Assembly (NCBI RefSeq): GCF_015832195.1
Contig: NC_052028.1
Coordinates: 10,273,501-10,337,500 of the forward strand
DNA length: 64,000 nt
Reading direction: 5' to 3'
From: Motacilla alba alba
Lineage: Eukaryota; Chordata; Aves; Passeriformes; Motacillidae
Below are positions 12,027-23,622 of the stretch, piece by piece; position 1 is the stretch's first letter, and each line of letters starts with the position of its first letter. The notes beneath the pieces are model-generated. The model was not told where the DNA came from and searched no databases. It saw only the letters and a list, made by a program, of their open reading frames with translations. A program made the position numbers and the translations under genes.

Positions 12027-13137
12027 AGCTGTTCAGCACACCAGCGAGGTCCTGAATCAAACTATCTCTAACATTAGCCTCTCTCAGTTCTTGAACTTTG
12101 ATACATGCCACCTTTCCTCCCTGGCAGAATTCTTGCTTATTACAGCTTACACATTGGTTACACTAGTGGGGCTTGTTGGGAATCTTTGCTTAATTATTAT
12201 AATAAAGAGACGGAAAGAAGCTCAAAATGTCACCAACATTTTGATTGCCAACCTCTCTTTATCAGATGTCTTGATCTGTATCATGTGCATTCCTGTCACA
12301 GTTGCGTACACCTTAATGGACCACTGGATATTTGGGGAAGCAATGTGTAAAATAGGCTCTTTCATACAAAGCCTGTCCGTCTCAGTCTCCATTTTCTCAC
12401 TTGTACTCATTGCTATTGAGAGATATCAGTTAATTGTGAACCCACGTGGCTGGAAGCCTAATATTTCACATGCTTATTGGGGAATTCTTCTCATCTGGGG
12501 GCTTTCCCTCATCATATCCACTCCCTTTTTAGTATTCCACCAGATAACAGATGAACCCTTCAAACATTTGTCTTTCCACAGCGATTTCTACAAGAACAAG
12601 GTCGCTTGCATCGAAGCGTGGCCGTCTCTTACAGAGAGGCTGATTTTCACCACTAGCCTGCTGGTTTTCCAGTACTGCTTCCCACTGGGGTTTATTTTTA
12701 TCTGCTATCTCAGGATATTTGTGTGTCTTCGAAGGAGACGAGGTAAAATTGACAGGATGAGAGAGAATGAGAACAGGCTGAGTGAAAACAAAAGGATCAA
12801 TATGATGCTGGTATCAATCGTGGTGACCTTTGCAGCTTGCTGGCTGCCTCTCAATATATTCAATGTGGTTTTTGACTGGAACTACGAGGCACTCATGAGC
12901 TGTAATCACAACCTGGCATTTACAATCTGCCACCTTGTGGCCATGATCTCAACATGTATCAATCCCATCTTTTATGGATTTCTGAACAGGAACTTTCAGA
13001 AGGATTTGGTAGTATTAGCTCACCACTGCAGATGCTCAGCATCACAAGAGGAATATGAAAATATTGCACTTTCAAACCTGCAAACAGATGCATCTAAGGG
13101 GTCTCTGAAGTCAAATAATCCCCATGTGGATATATAA
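12019..13137 (+). CDS. NPY6R: neuropeptide Y receptor type 6 (class A GPCR), intact
   Basis: Complete 372-residue seven-helix receptor in one exon, expected at the plasma membrane and coupled to Gi/o. It should bind neuropeptide Y, peptide YY or pancreatic polypeptide. Visible marks: N-glycosylation sites at N13 and N18; the TM1 Gly-Asn pair at 54-55; the TM2 Asp at D83; an extracellular Cys pair, C110 and C197; ERY at 134-136 ending TM3, followed by NPRGW as in Y1; CWLP at 274-277 in TM6; D286, aligning with the Y1 Asp that contacts the ligand; NPIFY at 315-319 in TM7; and tail cysteines C337 and C339 for palmitoylation. The start at 12,019 has A at -3 and G at +4 and lies 18 bases after an acceptor at 11,999-12,000. 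Human NPY6R is known to be broken in the sixth-helix region; this copy is open through TM6 and TM7. The MYOT neighbourhood supports Y6 over Y1, Y4 or Y8. Confidence 0.93.
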   Translation: MDKAVQHTSEVLNQTISNISLSQFLNFDTCHLSSLAEFLLITAYTLVTLVGLVGNLCLIIIIKRRKEAQNVTNILIANLSLSDVLICIMCIPVTVAYTLMDHWIFGEAMCKIGSFIQSLSVSVSIFSLVLIAIERYQLIVNPRGWKPNISHAYWGILLIWGLSLIISTPFLVFHQITDEPFKHLSFHSDFYKNKVACIEAWPSLTERLIFTTSLLVFQYCFPLGFIFICYLRIFVCLRRRRGKIDRMRENENRLSENKRINMMLVSIVVTFAACWLPLNIFNVVFDWNYEALMSCNHNLAFTICHLVAMISTCINPIFYGFLNRNFQKDLVVLAHHCRCSASQEEYENIALSNLQTDASKGSLKSNNPHVDI

Positions 13138-13440
13138 AATAATCTAACTGCAGTTTCCACAATTCTGTATTTTGCTGCAGATGGCCTTTTTCTGCAGGTC
13201 TTGGTCATGTTACCACCAAGTTTAGAGGAAGTCTTTGCCATTTAGTTCAGCAAAACCAGGATTATGCTGCCATAGACATAGTCTTAACAGGTACTTTATG
13301 ATAGTATTAATGCTTGTAAAACCACTTCCAACAGCCCTAAAGATCAATCATAATAAATTTTAAACAGTATTAACATCTTACTTTTTTTAATCCAGTTTCC
13401 AGTTTCCAAGCTGGCATGCTACTTTAACTCCAATAAAAAT
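13138..13440 (+). other. NPY6R: NPY6R 3' UTR with candidate polyadenylation signals
   Basis: After the TAA at 13,135-13,137 there are two AATAAA hexamers, at 13,352-13,357 and 13,432-13,437. Either could end the transcript. I cannot tell which is used. Confidence 0.4.
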
Positions 13441-15690
13441 GTTTCCATTTCAGCCACTGATGGGGGTGTCCTTAAACACCTGGCTTCCCCCAGGTAAACC
13501 CTGAACACTGTGCTATTCCAAACTTCAGCAGCCTTTCACTCACTGCTTTCTGGCATTTTTATTTTCCAGCCCGACACCAATGCCCTCCCTGGTGAATCTG
13601 CAGTTTAGAGGCAGTTCACACTGTAAGGAAGGCCCTTGAAGTTACCCTAAGACTCCACTGCTTTCCTTTCAGCCCCCTCCTGCAGTTTGCTTTGGCTTAG
13701 TACCAGTTCAGCCTAGAAATTTTAACAAGGGAAAAGGCTAGAGCTGGACTTTATTTTTTTTTTATGAACACTAAAACAGGAGCCATTTGATGTACTGCAA
13801 GTTTCACTCAGAATGATGTTGTTCAAGATGAAATATATATTTAGCATTTCTCCTAAAAGCATTGCATTCTCCAAAGCACCAGTAAAGATCATTGTTTTCT
13901 CTCTTACCATCATCACTGCTCCTTACAACAGACCTTTTAGAATCTCCATTATCAAAACAACCCACTACAAATTCAGAGTAAATTTTGTTCTAGCTACTTA
14001 CTCAGATTTCTCTTTCAGTAGAAAATTACGTTTGCATTTTAATTTCAGCAATATTTTCCCCCACATTTCTGAGCTAGCAAGAGGGCACACTTGAGCAGAT
14101 GTGGTCATTTCTGTTCACAGAAACACAATTTCTGTGTTGGAAAGCAATTTCTTTTGTAACACAGTGCAAAGAAGCCTAGAAGGATAATACTGAACACAAC
14201 TTTTTTTTTAAACTAAAACATTTTAAAACCCACTTTCCAGTGCTGCCATAAAAAATTAGCCAAACTTCTTCTTCATCCATGATATAGTGGAAACATAAAT
14301 AATCAGTCAATATTGAGCTGTTTAAACACAGTACTTAGAACACTTTAGTCCAAAAACTCACCATGCTTCCTCTTGTTCAAATTAAACATAATTAATTACT
14401 TGTACTGCTAAAGCCCCTTCTTTTTTTTCTTCTGAGTTTCAACACACCCTGTTCTAACACTTGTACATAAGGCTCCTTGTAAAGTATTCCCTAACTTTAG
14501 CAATTTATTAATGCCCCTCTTAAGTAAAAAGAATTCACCTTCAAACTACAGAGAGCTCCTTGATGACTCGGCTGTGATGAAACTCATCTTAAGGCTATGA
14601 AGTTCTCTTGCAGAGGGAACATTGCTTTCCACACCATCCAGTTGCTAAAGGGTTTGGACACAGCCCTCTTGTTCCAGCACTAGTTCAGGCTGTCTGTGCC
14701 ACCCTGCTCATCAGAGGAGCTCCTGCAGATCCTCAGGTTTGTTAAGTGCCCCCTGATTCACGCTGAGGTGAAAGGCCTCGGTGAAATCTCTTCGTGTCTG
14801 AGCCCTTAGAAGTCATAAGGGCAGCCCCATCACAAGAACAAGGATGGCAGAATTAGTGACATGGTAATCAAGTATCTGAGTGATAGGTATAGATTAGATT
14901 TGGCCTAATTTAGGGTTTTCTTCTAATTAAATCAAATACCACGCATTTGGAATCGATTACACCAACCTGCATCATAGAAAAGGAACCAGGAGACAGCTAA
15001 ACACCTAAAAAAGGCCCATGATCAGACTGCTGAGAGTATCTCAGCTTTAACTATTTCTGTGAACTTCAACCCAGGTCACTGGAGTGCCTTTATTGCTGAT
15101 GCACATCATCTGTTTGTTCAGCACAACAGGCATCTCACCGAGTTAGAAGCAGTAACTTGCAGTCAGTGACACTGGGGCCGTGCGTGGTCAGAGGGGCTGG
15201 GCTTTGATGAAGGGGAGGAGATGGAGCTGCTGCTCTCACCACTGAGACTCCTGGGTAACTAAGTGATTCACTGTCTTCATTGCACCTGGCTAAACAAGAG
15301 CAAATCTGATCCAGGAGCTTCACTTTTCTTGGGGATGCCAGTTCCTGTATTGAAAACCATCTACTCCTGTCAGAAGGTCATTTCCTGAACAGTGTTTTAA
15401 CAAATGCTGGTGTCACACCTGCTGGAGGCTGGGCTATCAACTGTATCCTGGGTTTGGAACACAAATCTCTATCACCACCTTCCTCAAATTTAAGTACACT
15501 GTTTACAGCTTCAAGGCCCATGCTTAAAGCATTTTACAAGCACATGACATTCAATTTACTCTGATTTATCAATATTAGCACAGCAGTTCAGATTACTCTC
15601 ATTGGCAAATGTCTCAGACAGTATTTAAAGTTTGAATCAGGCCCAGCTGAGATTTCCATGTGTGAACTTGGCCTAAATGGCTCCCACCCC
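13441..15690. other. intergenic, no gene seen
   Basis: AT-rich to about 14,550, then mixed composition. No exon with coding character and no recognisable repeat family. Confidence 0.45.
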
Positions 15691-15759
15691 ATCCCATCCC
15701 ATCCCATCCCATCCCATCCCATCCCATCCCATCCCATCCCATCCCATCCCATCCCATCC
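15691..15759. repeat. (ATCCC)n pentanucleotide array
   Basis: Fourteen nearly perfect copies of ATCCC (GGGAT on the other strand), with only the last base off. The 75-codon minus-strand frame over it, a repeat of MGWDG, is a by-product of the array and not a gene. Confidence 0.97.
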
Positions 15760-17299
15760 ACAAGCCCAGGTGTTTTTACTTTTACAGCAGAGGTGGTTTT
15801 AGTATCATGTCCCAAGTGGTTTTAAAACAGCTATGAAATGAATTCTGGTTCAGATTATGTGATGCTAATGGATGGTCTCTCTGCTGTCTCTCCTTAGAAG
15901 TGCTTAGGCAGTATGTATTAGGCAAAAAAAAAGAAGATTGCTATCACTTTTTGTAATAGCAATTGTCTACTCCTGACATCCTGATCAGAATTAAGCACTC
16001 AATTTTTCCTTCCAGTCTGAAAATCTTGGTATAAGAGGGTTCTTCATTAGCAGGTGGGAGCTCTCGGAGCAATGACACTGCTTCAGAATCAAAAGTGAAC
16101 AATAATACTTGTGCCTTGATTTCTCCTTCTCATTTCTTTCTCACACTTTCACTTGACTCAAGTGTTGATGGATGCTCCATTTCTGTTCTGAGCATTCAGT
16201 CATCAAGCATCTCTCCTTAGAGCTGCACTTGTAACAATCACTGTTAACAGAGCAGAGGATCCTCACTGTCTCAGACATCGCCCTCAGCGCTGCAATTCTC
16301 CCCTGAATCCACTGCCTTCCTGTGCATCCTGAGACTGAACTTCCAAGCCAGTCAGGAGGAGCCAATTGACTGTGACAGGAATAGGAACAAAGAGTAATCA
16401 CTTGTTTTTAGAGCATGAGTATTATGGACTCCAACGTGGTGTGTGACAGCCGTAAATGTAACTGCAATACCTGATAGTAAAGATTGCTCAAGTTAAACTG
16501 GCAAATGTTGCCCTGTCTTGGGTAATGCTGATGACTGTATTTTCCCTTGTTTTATTGGTGTACCCAAGTAGAAGAAATACTAACAGCATTTCTCAGCAGA
16601 AAGTTGTTACGTGATGCAACCAGCTGGAGAACTATGAGCTTCCTTGGGGAAGCAGCACCATGGAACTAACTACAGAAAGCTGGGAGGGGGAGCCTGAACT
16701 CCCAGATGCTATTCCAGCATAGAAAGTCTTAATTTTTAAAAAAATAAAGACTGTGTCAGACTTTGTTTGAGTGGTTTGGTCATGCAGACCAGACCAATAT
16801 ATTTATAAACATCCTTGTAAATGAACTGTGTCCTTTTATGTCTGTGTATTTTATGGTTGATTGGTCTCACTTTAAGCACCTATAACCTTATAACTAGGGT
16901 TAGATACTTGGAACTGCCATTCACTGTGGAGATTATTCTATTGAGCAAAGAGCTCAGTTGATTATTGACTGTAATCCTGTCTGTGGACAAAGGCAGTGCC
17001 AGTGCTGTGTGTGATTTAAAGACTTTGATTTCTCCCATTGATTGACAAATAAACATTACCCTGTGTAAAACCATCCCCCTGCCCAGCTGGTGAATTGTAC
17101 TGTGTCTAACTGGGATAGGACACTTCTCATTCCAACAGGGCACCAGAGCACCAAGAATCACCAAAAGGTCCAAAAAAAGATCCAAAGTTCCAAGAGAGAT
17201 GCAGAGCCTGCTGCAGGTCAAAGGGATGGCCATGGAGCCAACAGAGCAAGGCTCAAGGGCACAAAGGTACTCAGGAAGGGACCAGAGCAGACCTCAGAT
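15760..17299. other. intergenic, no gene seen
   Basis: Mixed-composition unique sequence. No supportable coding or RNA gene. Confidence 0.45.
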
Positions 17300-17645
17300 G
17301 TGTGAGGGAGCTGCTGACCCAGAGGAGACAAATAAGAAGGAGGAGAGGACACAAAGTGCACTCCAGAGATAGCAGTGTGCTAAGGTGATCCTTAGGATCA
17401 GGATGAGACGAGGGGAAAAAAAAGACACATAGAAAAATTAAAAAGCAACAGGGTATGTGACAAATGAGAAAAAAAAAAAACTAAAAAATAGGAATAGCCA
17501 GCTCAATAAAAGGAGACAGAAAGAAAAATTTTAAAAGCTAAGGGGTACAAGGCAGAGGAAGGAAAAAAATGAGAACAGGGACAGAAAAACAGATAAAAGT
17601 AGACACAGAGGAGCAATTTAAAAAATGAGAGGAGAGAGAAGCTGT
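17300..17645 (+). repeat. purine-rich low-complexity tract
   Basis: About 350 bases made mostly of A and G on the + strand, with several A runs of 8-12. No coding signal. Confidence 0.6.
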
Positions 17646-17872
17646 AGCAAAGCTTTGAGAAACCTCACAATGAAGGGTCAGACAGGCTGTAGAATTGAGT
17701 GGAACATCACAGACTCCATAAACAACATTGTCCCTTCAATTCTATGCTAATAAGACACTTAGAAATATTCCACAATGGCAACTGTAGAATTATCTTGTCT
17801 GCTATCACTCATTTTTAAACAAGGTTCCTTTGGTTTCCATGCAAATGCACTGACTGATGCCTTTTATTTAAT

Positions 17873-17932
17873 TTCCATTTCATTTCATTTCACTTCATTT
17901 CATTTCTTTCATTTCATTTCATAGATTTCTCC
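17873..17932 (+). repeat. (TTTCA)n imperfect pentanucleotide array
   Basis: About eleven imperfect copies of TTTCA/ATTTC, interrupted once by 'cactt' and once by a shifted unit. Confidence 0.85.
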
Positions 17933-19040
17933 ATTAGTCACAGGCTATTTACATAATGTGATGGAATTGGCACGTGTGGAGCTATTCTCTGCAGAATTCA
18001 CTTCACCTTCATACCTGGTGAGGAAAACCTGTTAATTCATGTAGCTGTCAGGGTTGTAACACTCCATGAATTAGTTCTTCCAGGAATGGCTACTAGAGCA
18101 ACAAGAAGCTCTGAAAGTTTGGGTTCCCTCTAAAGAGAATCTCTCACCCCCCTTGGCAGCTCCATTTGACTCCTGCAGTGTTTAATTGCAGGGACTCAGA
18201 CCTGCAGAACAGAGGGGCTGGCAGAGGCACAGACCCCCAGGCACACCCACAGGGAGCCCTGCACAGCCTCCACCCCCTCCCGGGGCACCCTGACACTGCC
18301 CAGCACACCCAAAGCTCTCCTGGCCTCAAAAACCAACAGATTTGCCTACTAACAAGTAACAAAATGACTGCTTTTGGGAGTACACCTGTTTGGGTGGTGT
18401 AGTTGTGTCAGATGAGTCCATGTGTTCATTTCTACCTTGAAGCCATCTCAGGAATTGCCATTATCACAACTACTAAAAGCCAACTCGTGACTGTAATCTG
18501 ATCAAATTCCCACATTTTCTGGTGGTATTGGGGTTTTGTGTGCTTTTCAAATAAATGCAACCAAATGTTGCATAAATTCTTACACATGAGAAGTAAACCT
18601 AGGCAAGAATAAAAGTCAAGAATCTTTGTGTGAATAGAAAAAAGAAAGGAGATTCCAGAACAGTTTCTCCAGAGCCAATTTCCCATTCTTCTGAAATTTC
18701 CTTAACAAAACTGTCTAGCTGCCTCCTGTCCTTCACATAATTACAGGAACCTAACAGCTGCTGTGACCTCGCAGTCCTTACCCATTCCCAGGGCTCTTGG
18801 GCAGATTCCAGTGCTAAAGGAGCTCTCTTCAGCTGCAGGAATGAATGCCAAAAAGCCTGAATTTTGGGGAACAAACTTAACTCTGAACTGGCAGGGAAGG
18901 AGCTGAATTCAACAGAGCAGAACAGAGCTGAGACAAGATCTCAACAGAGCTCAGACCCGGGAAGAGACTCAGGAAGATTCTGCAAGAAAATGGAGATAGA
19001 GTTTACAAGTCTCTGAGTGGATTGTAACAGCATGTAAAAA
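17933..19040. other. intergenic, no gene seen
   Basis: A GC-richer patch near 18,200-18,320 is the only compositional change. Open frames on both strands there lack motifs. Confidence 0.45.
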
Positions 19041-19058
19041 CAACAACAACAACAAATA

Positions 19059-19109
<51 letters not shown>

Positions 19110-19112
19110 GTT
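19041..19112 (+). repeat. (CAA)n then (TG)n microsatellites
   Basis: Five CAA units near 19,041-19,055 are followed by about 24 TG units from 19,060 to 19,110, with a TTTG interruption near 19,089. Confidence 0.95.
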
Positions 19113-21035
19113 TAACTCAACACTCTGGCAAGTATCTGGTCTTCCATGGAAAAGATTGTATTTGAACATGATGTCTTTACAGGACACTTTTACAAAGAAA
19201 AAAAAAAAAAAAGACACAGGAACCATTTCATAATTCAACTTGCACAGGTGGAAGTTCCACCTACAAACTGCAGCCATGCCCAGAGAATTACAAGAGACAG
19301 GCAGGAGCACAAAGCCATCAGGCACCTGGGATGTCAGTGAGGGACCCCTGGCTCGTCCTGTAAGGCCTGGGAGCTCTTACAGCAAATCCCAGGACAGTGG
19401 ATTGCCCCAGCTCGATGGACACTTCACATCCTCTCTGGGTGGCTCTAAGTTTATTAGTAAAGGTCAGAGGGACCCCACCACACCCACAGGTAAACCTTTG
19501 GGAGGCAAATTTGTCAGCGAATAATCTCTTTCAAGTTGTCCAGGCCACTATTTCATTATTTGTAGGGAATATCCTGCCAGTCAGCCTAGCAATGCCTTCA
19601 GCATGGGGTGATACCCTATCCAGCTCACATTTACATTTCAGAGCATTTCAGACAGCTTTAAGTGTCTTAGTGCTTCCAGCTCTTTATTCCCAGACCTTCT
19701 GACCATGTGAGCAGGTCAAGTTCTCACTTACACCAAATGCACTGTGCACTCCTGCCCTAGAAAGAAATCAGAGCTCTCCTCCTTGGGACTGCTGTCATCC
19801 AGCATCAAATCCGTGTCCAAGGCAGGCTGGGCTTTCCCCTGGAATTGGCTCTCAAGGCCTCTTGCTGCAGGTGCTGTCTGTCTGTCTGCAGCTCCTTGTG
19901 GTGGGTGGGAGCAGGGGCAGCTGTGGGAAATGTCACCCTCGGGGGGTTTTGTGCCACCATCTGTGTCAGTGACCATAAACCTGATCCCAAGAGAGCGCAT
20001 CCTGCAGGGGCACCCACAACCTCTGAGCACTGCAGAACCCCCCAGCAGGGTCAGACCCCAGTGCTTGGCAGACAGAACCCCCAAAACCTAACCCATAGTG
20101 AGGGCATAACCATTTTTTTGAAATGCTCTTTATTAACTAAAACTGCTAAAACTTCACCTGCATTTAGGCATTCACAGAAAACCATTGGCGTGCTGCACTG
20201 AGTCATCAGCTGAAGGAAGGGAAGTCCTGTGACTGACTGGGAACAAGATTCCTGGCTTCTCATTAAAGATGAACTTGAGACTCCTTTAAAAATTTGCCAC
20301 AGAATTAGCATTGAATCCAAAAGCAAAATCTGAGTTGACTGAAAGGTCAACAAACACAGGGAGATAATTACTGCTAGATGTTCCAGGAAACCCAAGCTCT
20401 GACACTAAATTTAAAAAGAAGGCCTTTGATGAATGATAACAAAAACTTCCTTTCTTCCCATCCCCATCATGCAAACAGACCAGACACAGACATACTGAGG
20501 GCATTATGCAAGAAAAACCCAACAATCATGGAAGCTCAAGTATCCTGTTAAACCTCACATCTTTATTCATTGGCATACACAAAAATCAAATATTTCAAGG
20601 GAAAAGGGTTGGGGTTTTTTTTGTTAGCCTAATTTACTTTGCTGACTTATCAATTTACAGAGTTGATTAGCTCTTGCTTTGAGCTCTTGCCTTTTTCTGA
20701 AGAAAACTACACAGTGTATTAAGATTTTAGGAGTACTCAAGCCATGTTAAAAGGCTGAGGTGAGTGTTAAAATACTTTCAGTGTGTTTCTGCATGGAGGG
20801 GATCTGCAGCACCTGTACAAAAAAGAATCTGAGAATAGCAGCAGCAAGTTATGAGCAAAACCAAATTATGAACAAAGAAAAACTATGAACAGTCAAATTA
20901 ATTTAATCAAGGGTTACTGTACATCTGCTGCTAAGGAATAATAGCTGCTTCTTGTTTTCTTGGAAAAGCTAAAAAAAGTCAGCTGCTAGTTTAACAATTA
21001 AGTAGAATTTAAAAATATGCAGAATGACTGAACTG
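19113..21035. other. intergenic, no gene seen
   Basis: The 19,730-20,090 stretch is open on both strands at once, which is typical of GC-rich chance frames. No domain recognised. Confidence 0.45.
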
Positions 21036-21092
21036 TTGAAGATGTGAAGGGGCCTCTTGATATCGTCAAATCTAACCCCCCATGCTCAGTAA
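21036..21092 (-). mobile_element. short old CR1-like 3' tail
   Basis: 'gaaggggcctcttgatatcg' followed by 'tctaaccccccatgctcag' matches, with mismatches, the inverted 3' end of a CR1 subfamily. It is short and divergent. Confidence 0.35.
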
Positions 21093-22960
21093 AATAAAAT
21101 GCTTATTCTGAAGTATAATCATAAATTCACATAATTAAAACTTCACCAGAAAGCTGCTCCTGGGTGGGTGTTGCTGAACCAGCACTGACCCCACCAGATG
21201 TTTGGTGCTGCTCCGGTCCAGGATCTCCCCATCTGAAGGATTGGTTTTTTCTCTGTCCCAGTTCATGTTGCTGACAAACTGGGAGCTGAAGTCTCTCAGG
21301 AAAACCAAAATCTCCCAGTGGAGACCACTTCAGCTGCCAGCATGAAGGCAGAGGTGAGCAGATGCCAGTATTAAAGGTTGACAGATATTCACGAAGTGGA
21401 GCTGCTGATGGAGGAGGCACAAGCCTGGCATGTCTGGGCAGATGTGCAAGCAAAAAAAAATATTTTGTTTTCTTTTTTTTTTTTCATGCAACAGACCAAA
21501 GCAGGGCTGAAATCAATAGAAATTTGTTTCCTGCCAACTTCATTTGTGGGATCCTGATGGGTTTGGAAGTTAATATTTCAGTACATGGTACAGATAGAGA
21601 AACACGCACCAGCAGAACCACCTTAGATGACCAGAATCCAGAGATCCTGCAAATTACTGCCATCTGCATTTTATATTAAATATGTCTAGAGGATGCTTGT
21701 CAAATTTGATCTTCATGGATATCTGTCAACCTTTTATACTGACTTCATTTGCTTTACCTTGAGAGCTGGTCCCCGAGGCAGGCATTGCTCACGTGCCACC
21801 TTTAGCAATCAGATTAGCACCGTGTTTGCTCTGGAAGCTGAAGCCTCGGTGCTCAGCATTGAAATGAGATCTGAACACAGCTCACAGCCCGGCCCCAGCT
21901 CCAGCCCTGTCTTGGAGAGGGCTTGTGCTCACCATATGGTGCTCCTGCTACGCCTCTGCTATTTCTAGCTTCCAACTCTATTGGAATTGTGATGGAAAGA
22001 TTTATAAATAAGGTTTTGGTGCCAAGATGTCTGCTCAGCACACCATAAACCTTCCTTGCAGGTAGTTGAATCAGCATTGTGCTGTGCAGCCATCATAGCA
22101 CAGCTTCACACCCCTGCTCTTCCTTCACCCAAGTCCTCAGACCGACTTTTACCCACTTTGCTTTCTCTCCTGCTCTTCTTGCAAACCTGTGTGTCTGGAT
22201 TTAAATTTGCTTTGGGTCTGACATTATTTAACCAGATGGAAAGAAAGCTAACTTACACTCTAGGCAATGAAATGAGTCCTTCACTGCTTGAATGCCTCAT
22301 TCTACCACTTATCCAAGACCCACGCTCAGCACAAGGTGCCAGCACAGGCAGACCTGGCCAGCCCTGTGCCCCCCAGCCCTCGCCCAGCCCTCTGGGCACA
22401 GCTTCCACATAAAGTCAGGTGGGAAAACAGATACTGACTACTCCTTCTTATCAAAAGTTGCCCACATCACAGTGTCAGCTTTAGGCAACCCTAAATATAA
22501 AGTAACAGTTCCCCTACGAGCACTCATTTCTTGATAAATTGGTCTAAAGAATTTTTGGTAGACCAAACACTCCTTTCAAATCAAATTATTTGGGCTGTAT
22601 AAAACCCATTCTTTTTACCCTACTGTTCAGCATTTAGGTTAATCTCCCGTCTAGTTTTAACATCTCAGCAGTCATCCTCCTGCAAAAATGAACACTTTGC
22701 AGTCCTAATCAAAAAGCCTTGAAAGGCTCCAGAATTCCCAGGGGGTGACAGAGGTACAATGGATTTCTCCTTCACACAGTGAGGAACCCTCTTAAATGTC
22801 CCCAGCTGCAGCCAAGACAGAAATCTGGCTCACACAGCCCTGACTTCAGTGCTCTGAGTACATCAAAAATGAGCCACTTTGGTGCCAGAGGAAGAAAATG
22901 TGTTATTATCTGGGATGGTTACACACAGAGGAAGGTTTCTCCCAGGCTGAGGTTCCAAAA
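21093..22960. other. intergenic, no gene seen
   Basis: Unique sequence of mixed composition. No supportable gene. Confidence 0.45.
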
Positions 22961-23046
22961 CACATATACATGTGTATTCATATGTATATATATACACATG
23001 TATTCATGTATACATATGTATTCATAAATATATGTATTCCAAAATA
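22961..23046 (+). repeat. TATG/CATA-rich low-complexity repeat
   Basis: Imperfect alternating pyrimidine-purine words (catata, gtattcata) from 22,961 to 23,046, partly tandem. Confidence 0.8.
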
Positions 23047-23317
23047 CATATGGGAAATGGATCACTCCTTCTCAAAGCTCATCATCCATTTCTAGAATCC
23101 TCCAGTGCTCAGTTTGCTCTACCTGGATTTTCAGTTTCCCTTTCCCTCCTTCTCTCTACCACTCCCTTACTTACTGGGAAAGAATAGAGATCATGTTTCT
23201 CACAGGATTTAGCAAGAACAGCTTCATGATGCAAGGAGCCAGCACCAGGATTTTACAACCTGTAATTCAAGTTTGCCAATCAGGACAGTGAAAATCGAAG
23301 GTTTGATTTGCAGGGAG

Positions 23318-23622
23318 AAAAAAGCAACCAAAAACCCCCCCAAAATTTTTTTTGAAAGACCAAAAAAACCCCAAACCAAACAAAAACAAACAAACAAAAA
23401 GATCAACCAAATGAAAGCAAATGAGCAAACAAAAAAAAAACCAAAAACAAAAACAAAAAAAAACACCCACAAAAAAACCAAAATCAAAAACAAAAAAAGA
23501 AGACCAAAAACCAACCAAACCCACCAAAAAAAAAGCCCCAAAACCACAACAGCAAAAACCAAAATACCACAAAACACAATAATCAATCCCACAGACAAAA
23601 ACCACAGCAAAGCACCAACACA
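23318..23622 (+). repeat. long A/C tract almost free of G and T
   Basis: About 300 bases of A runs broken by C pairs (AAAC, AACC, AAACCCC words) with very few G or T. The 145-codon plus-strand Lys/Thr/Pro frame and the minus-strand Phe/Val-rich frames across it come from this composition. Confidence 0.85.
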
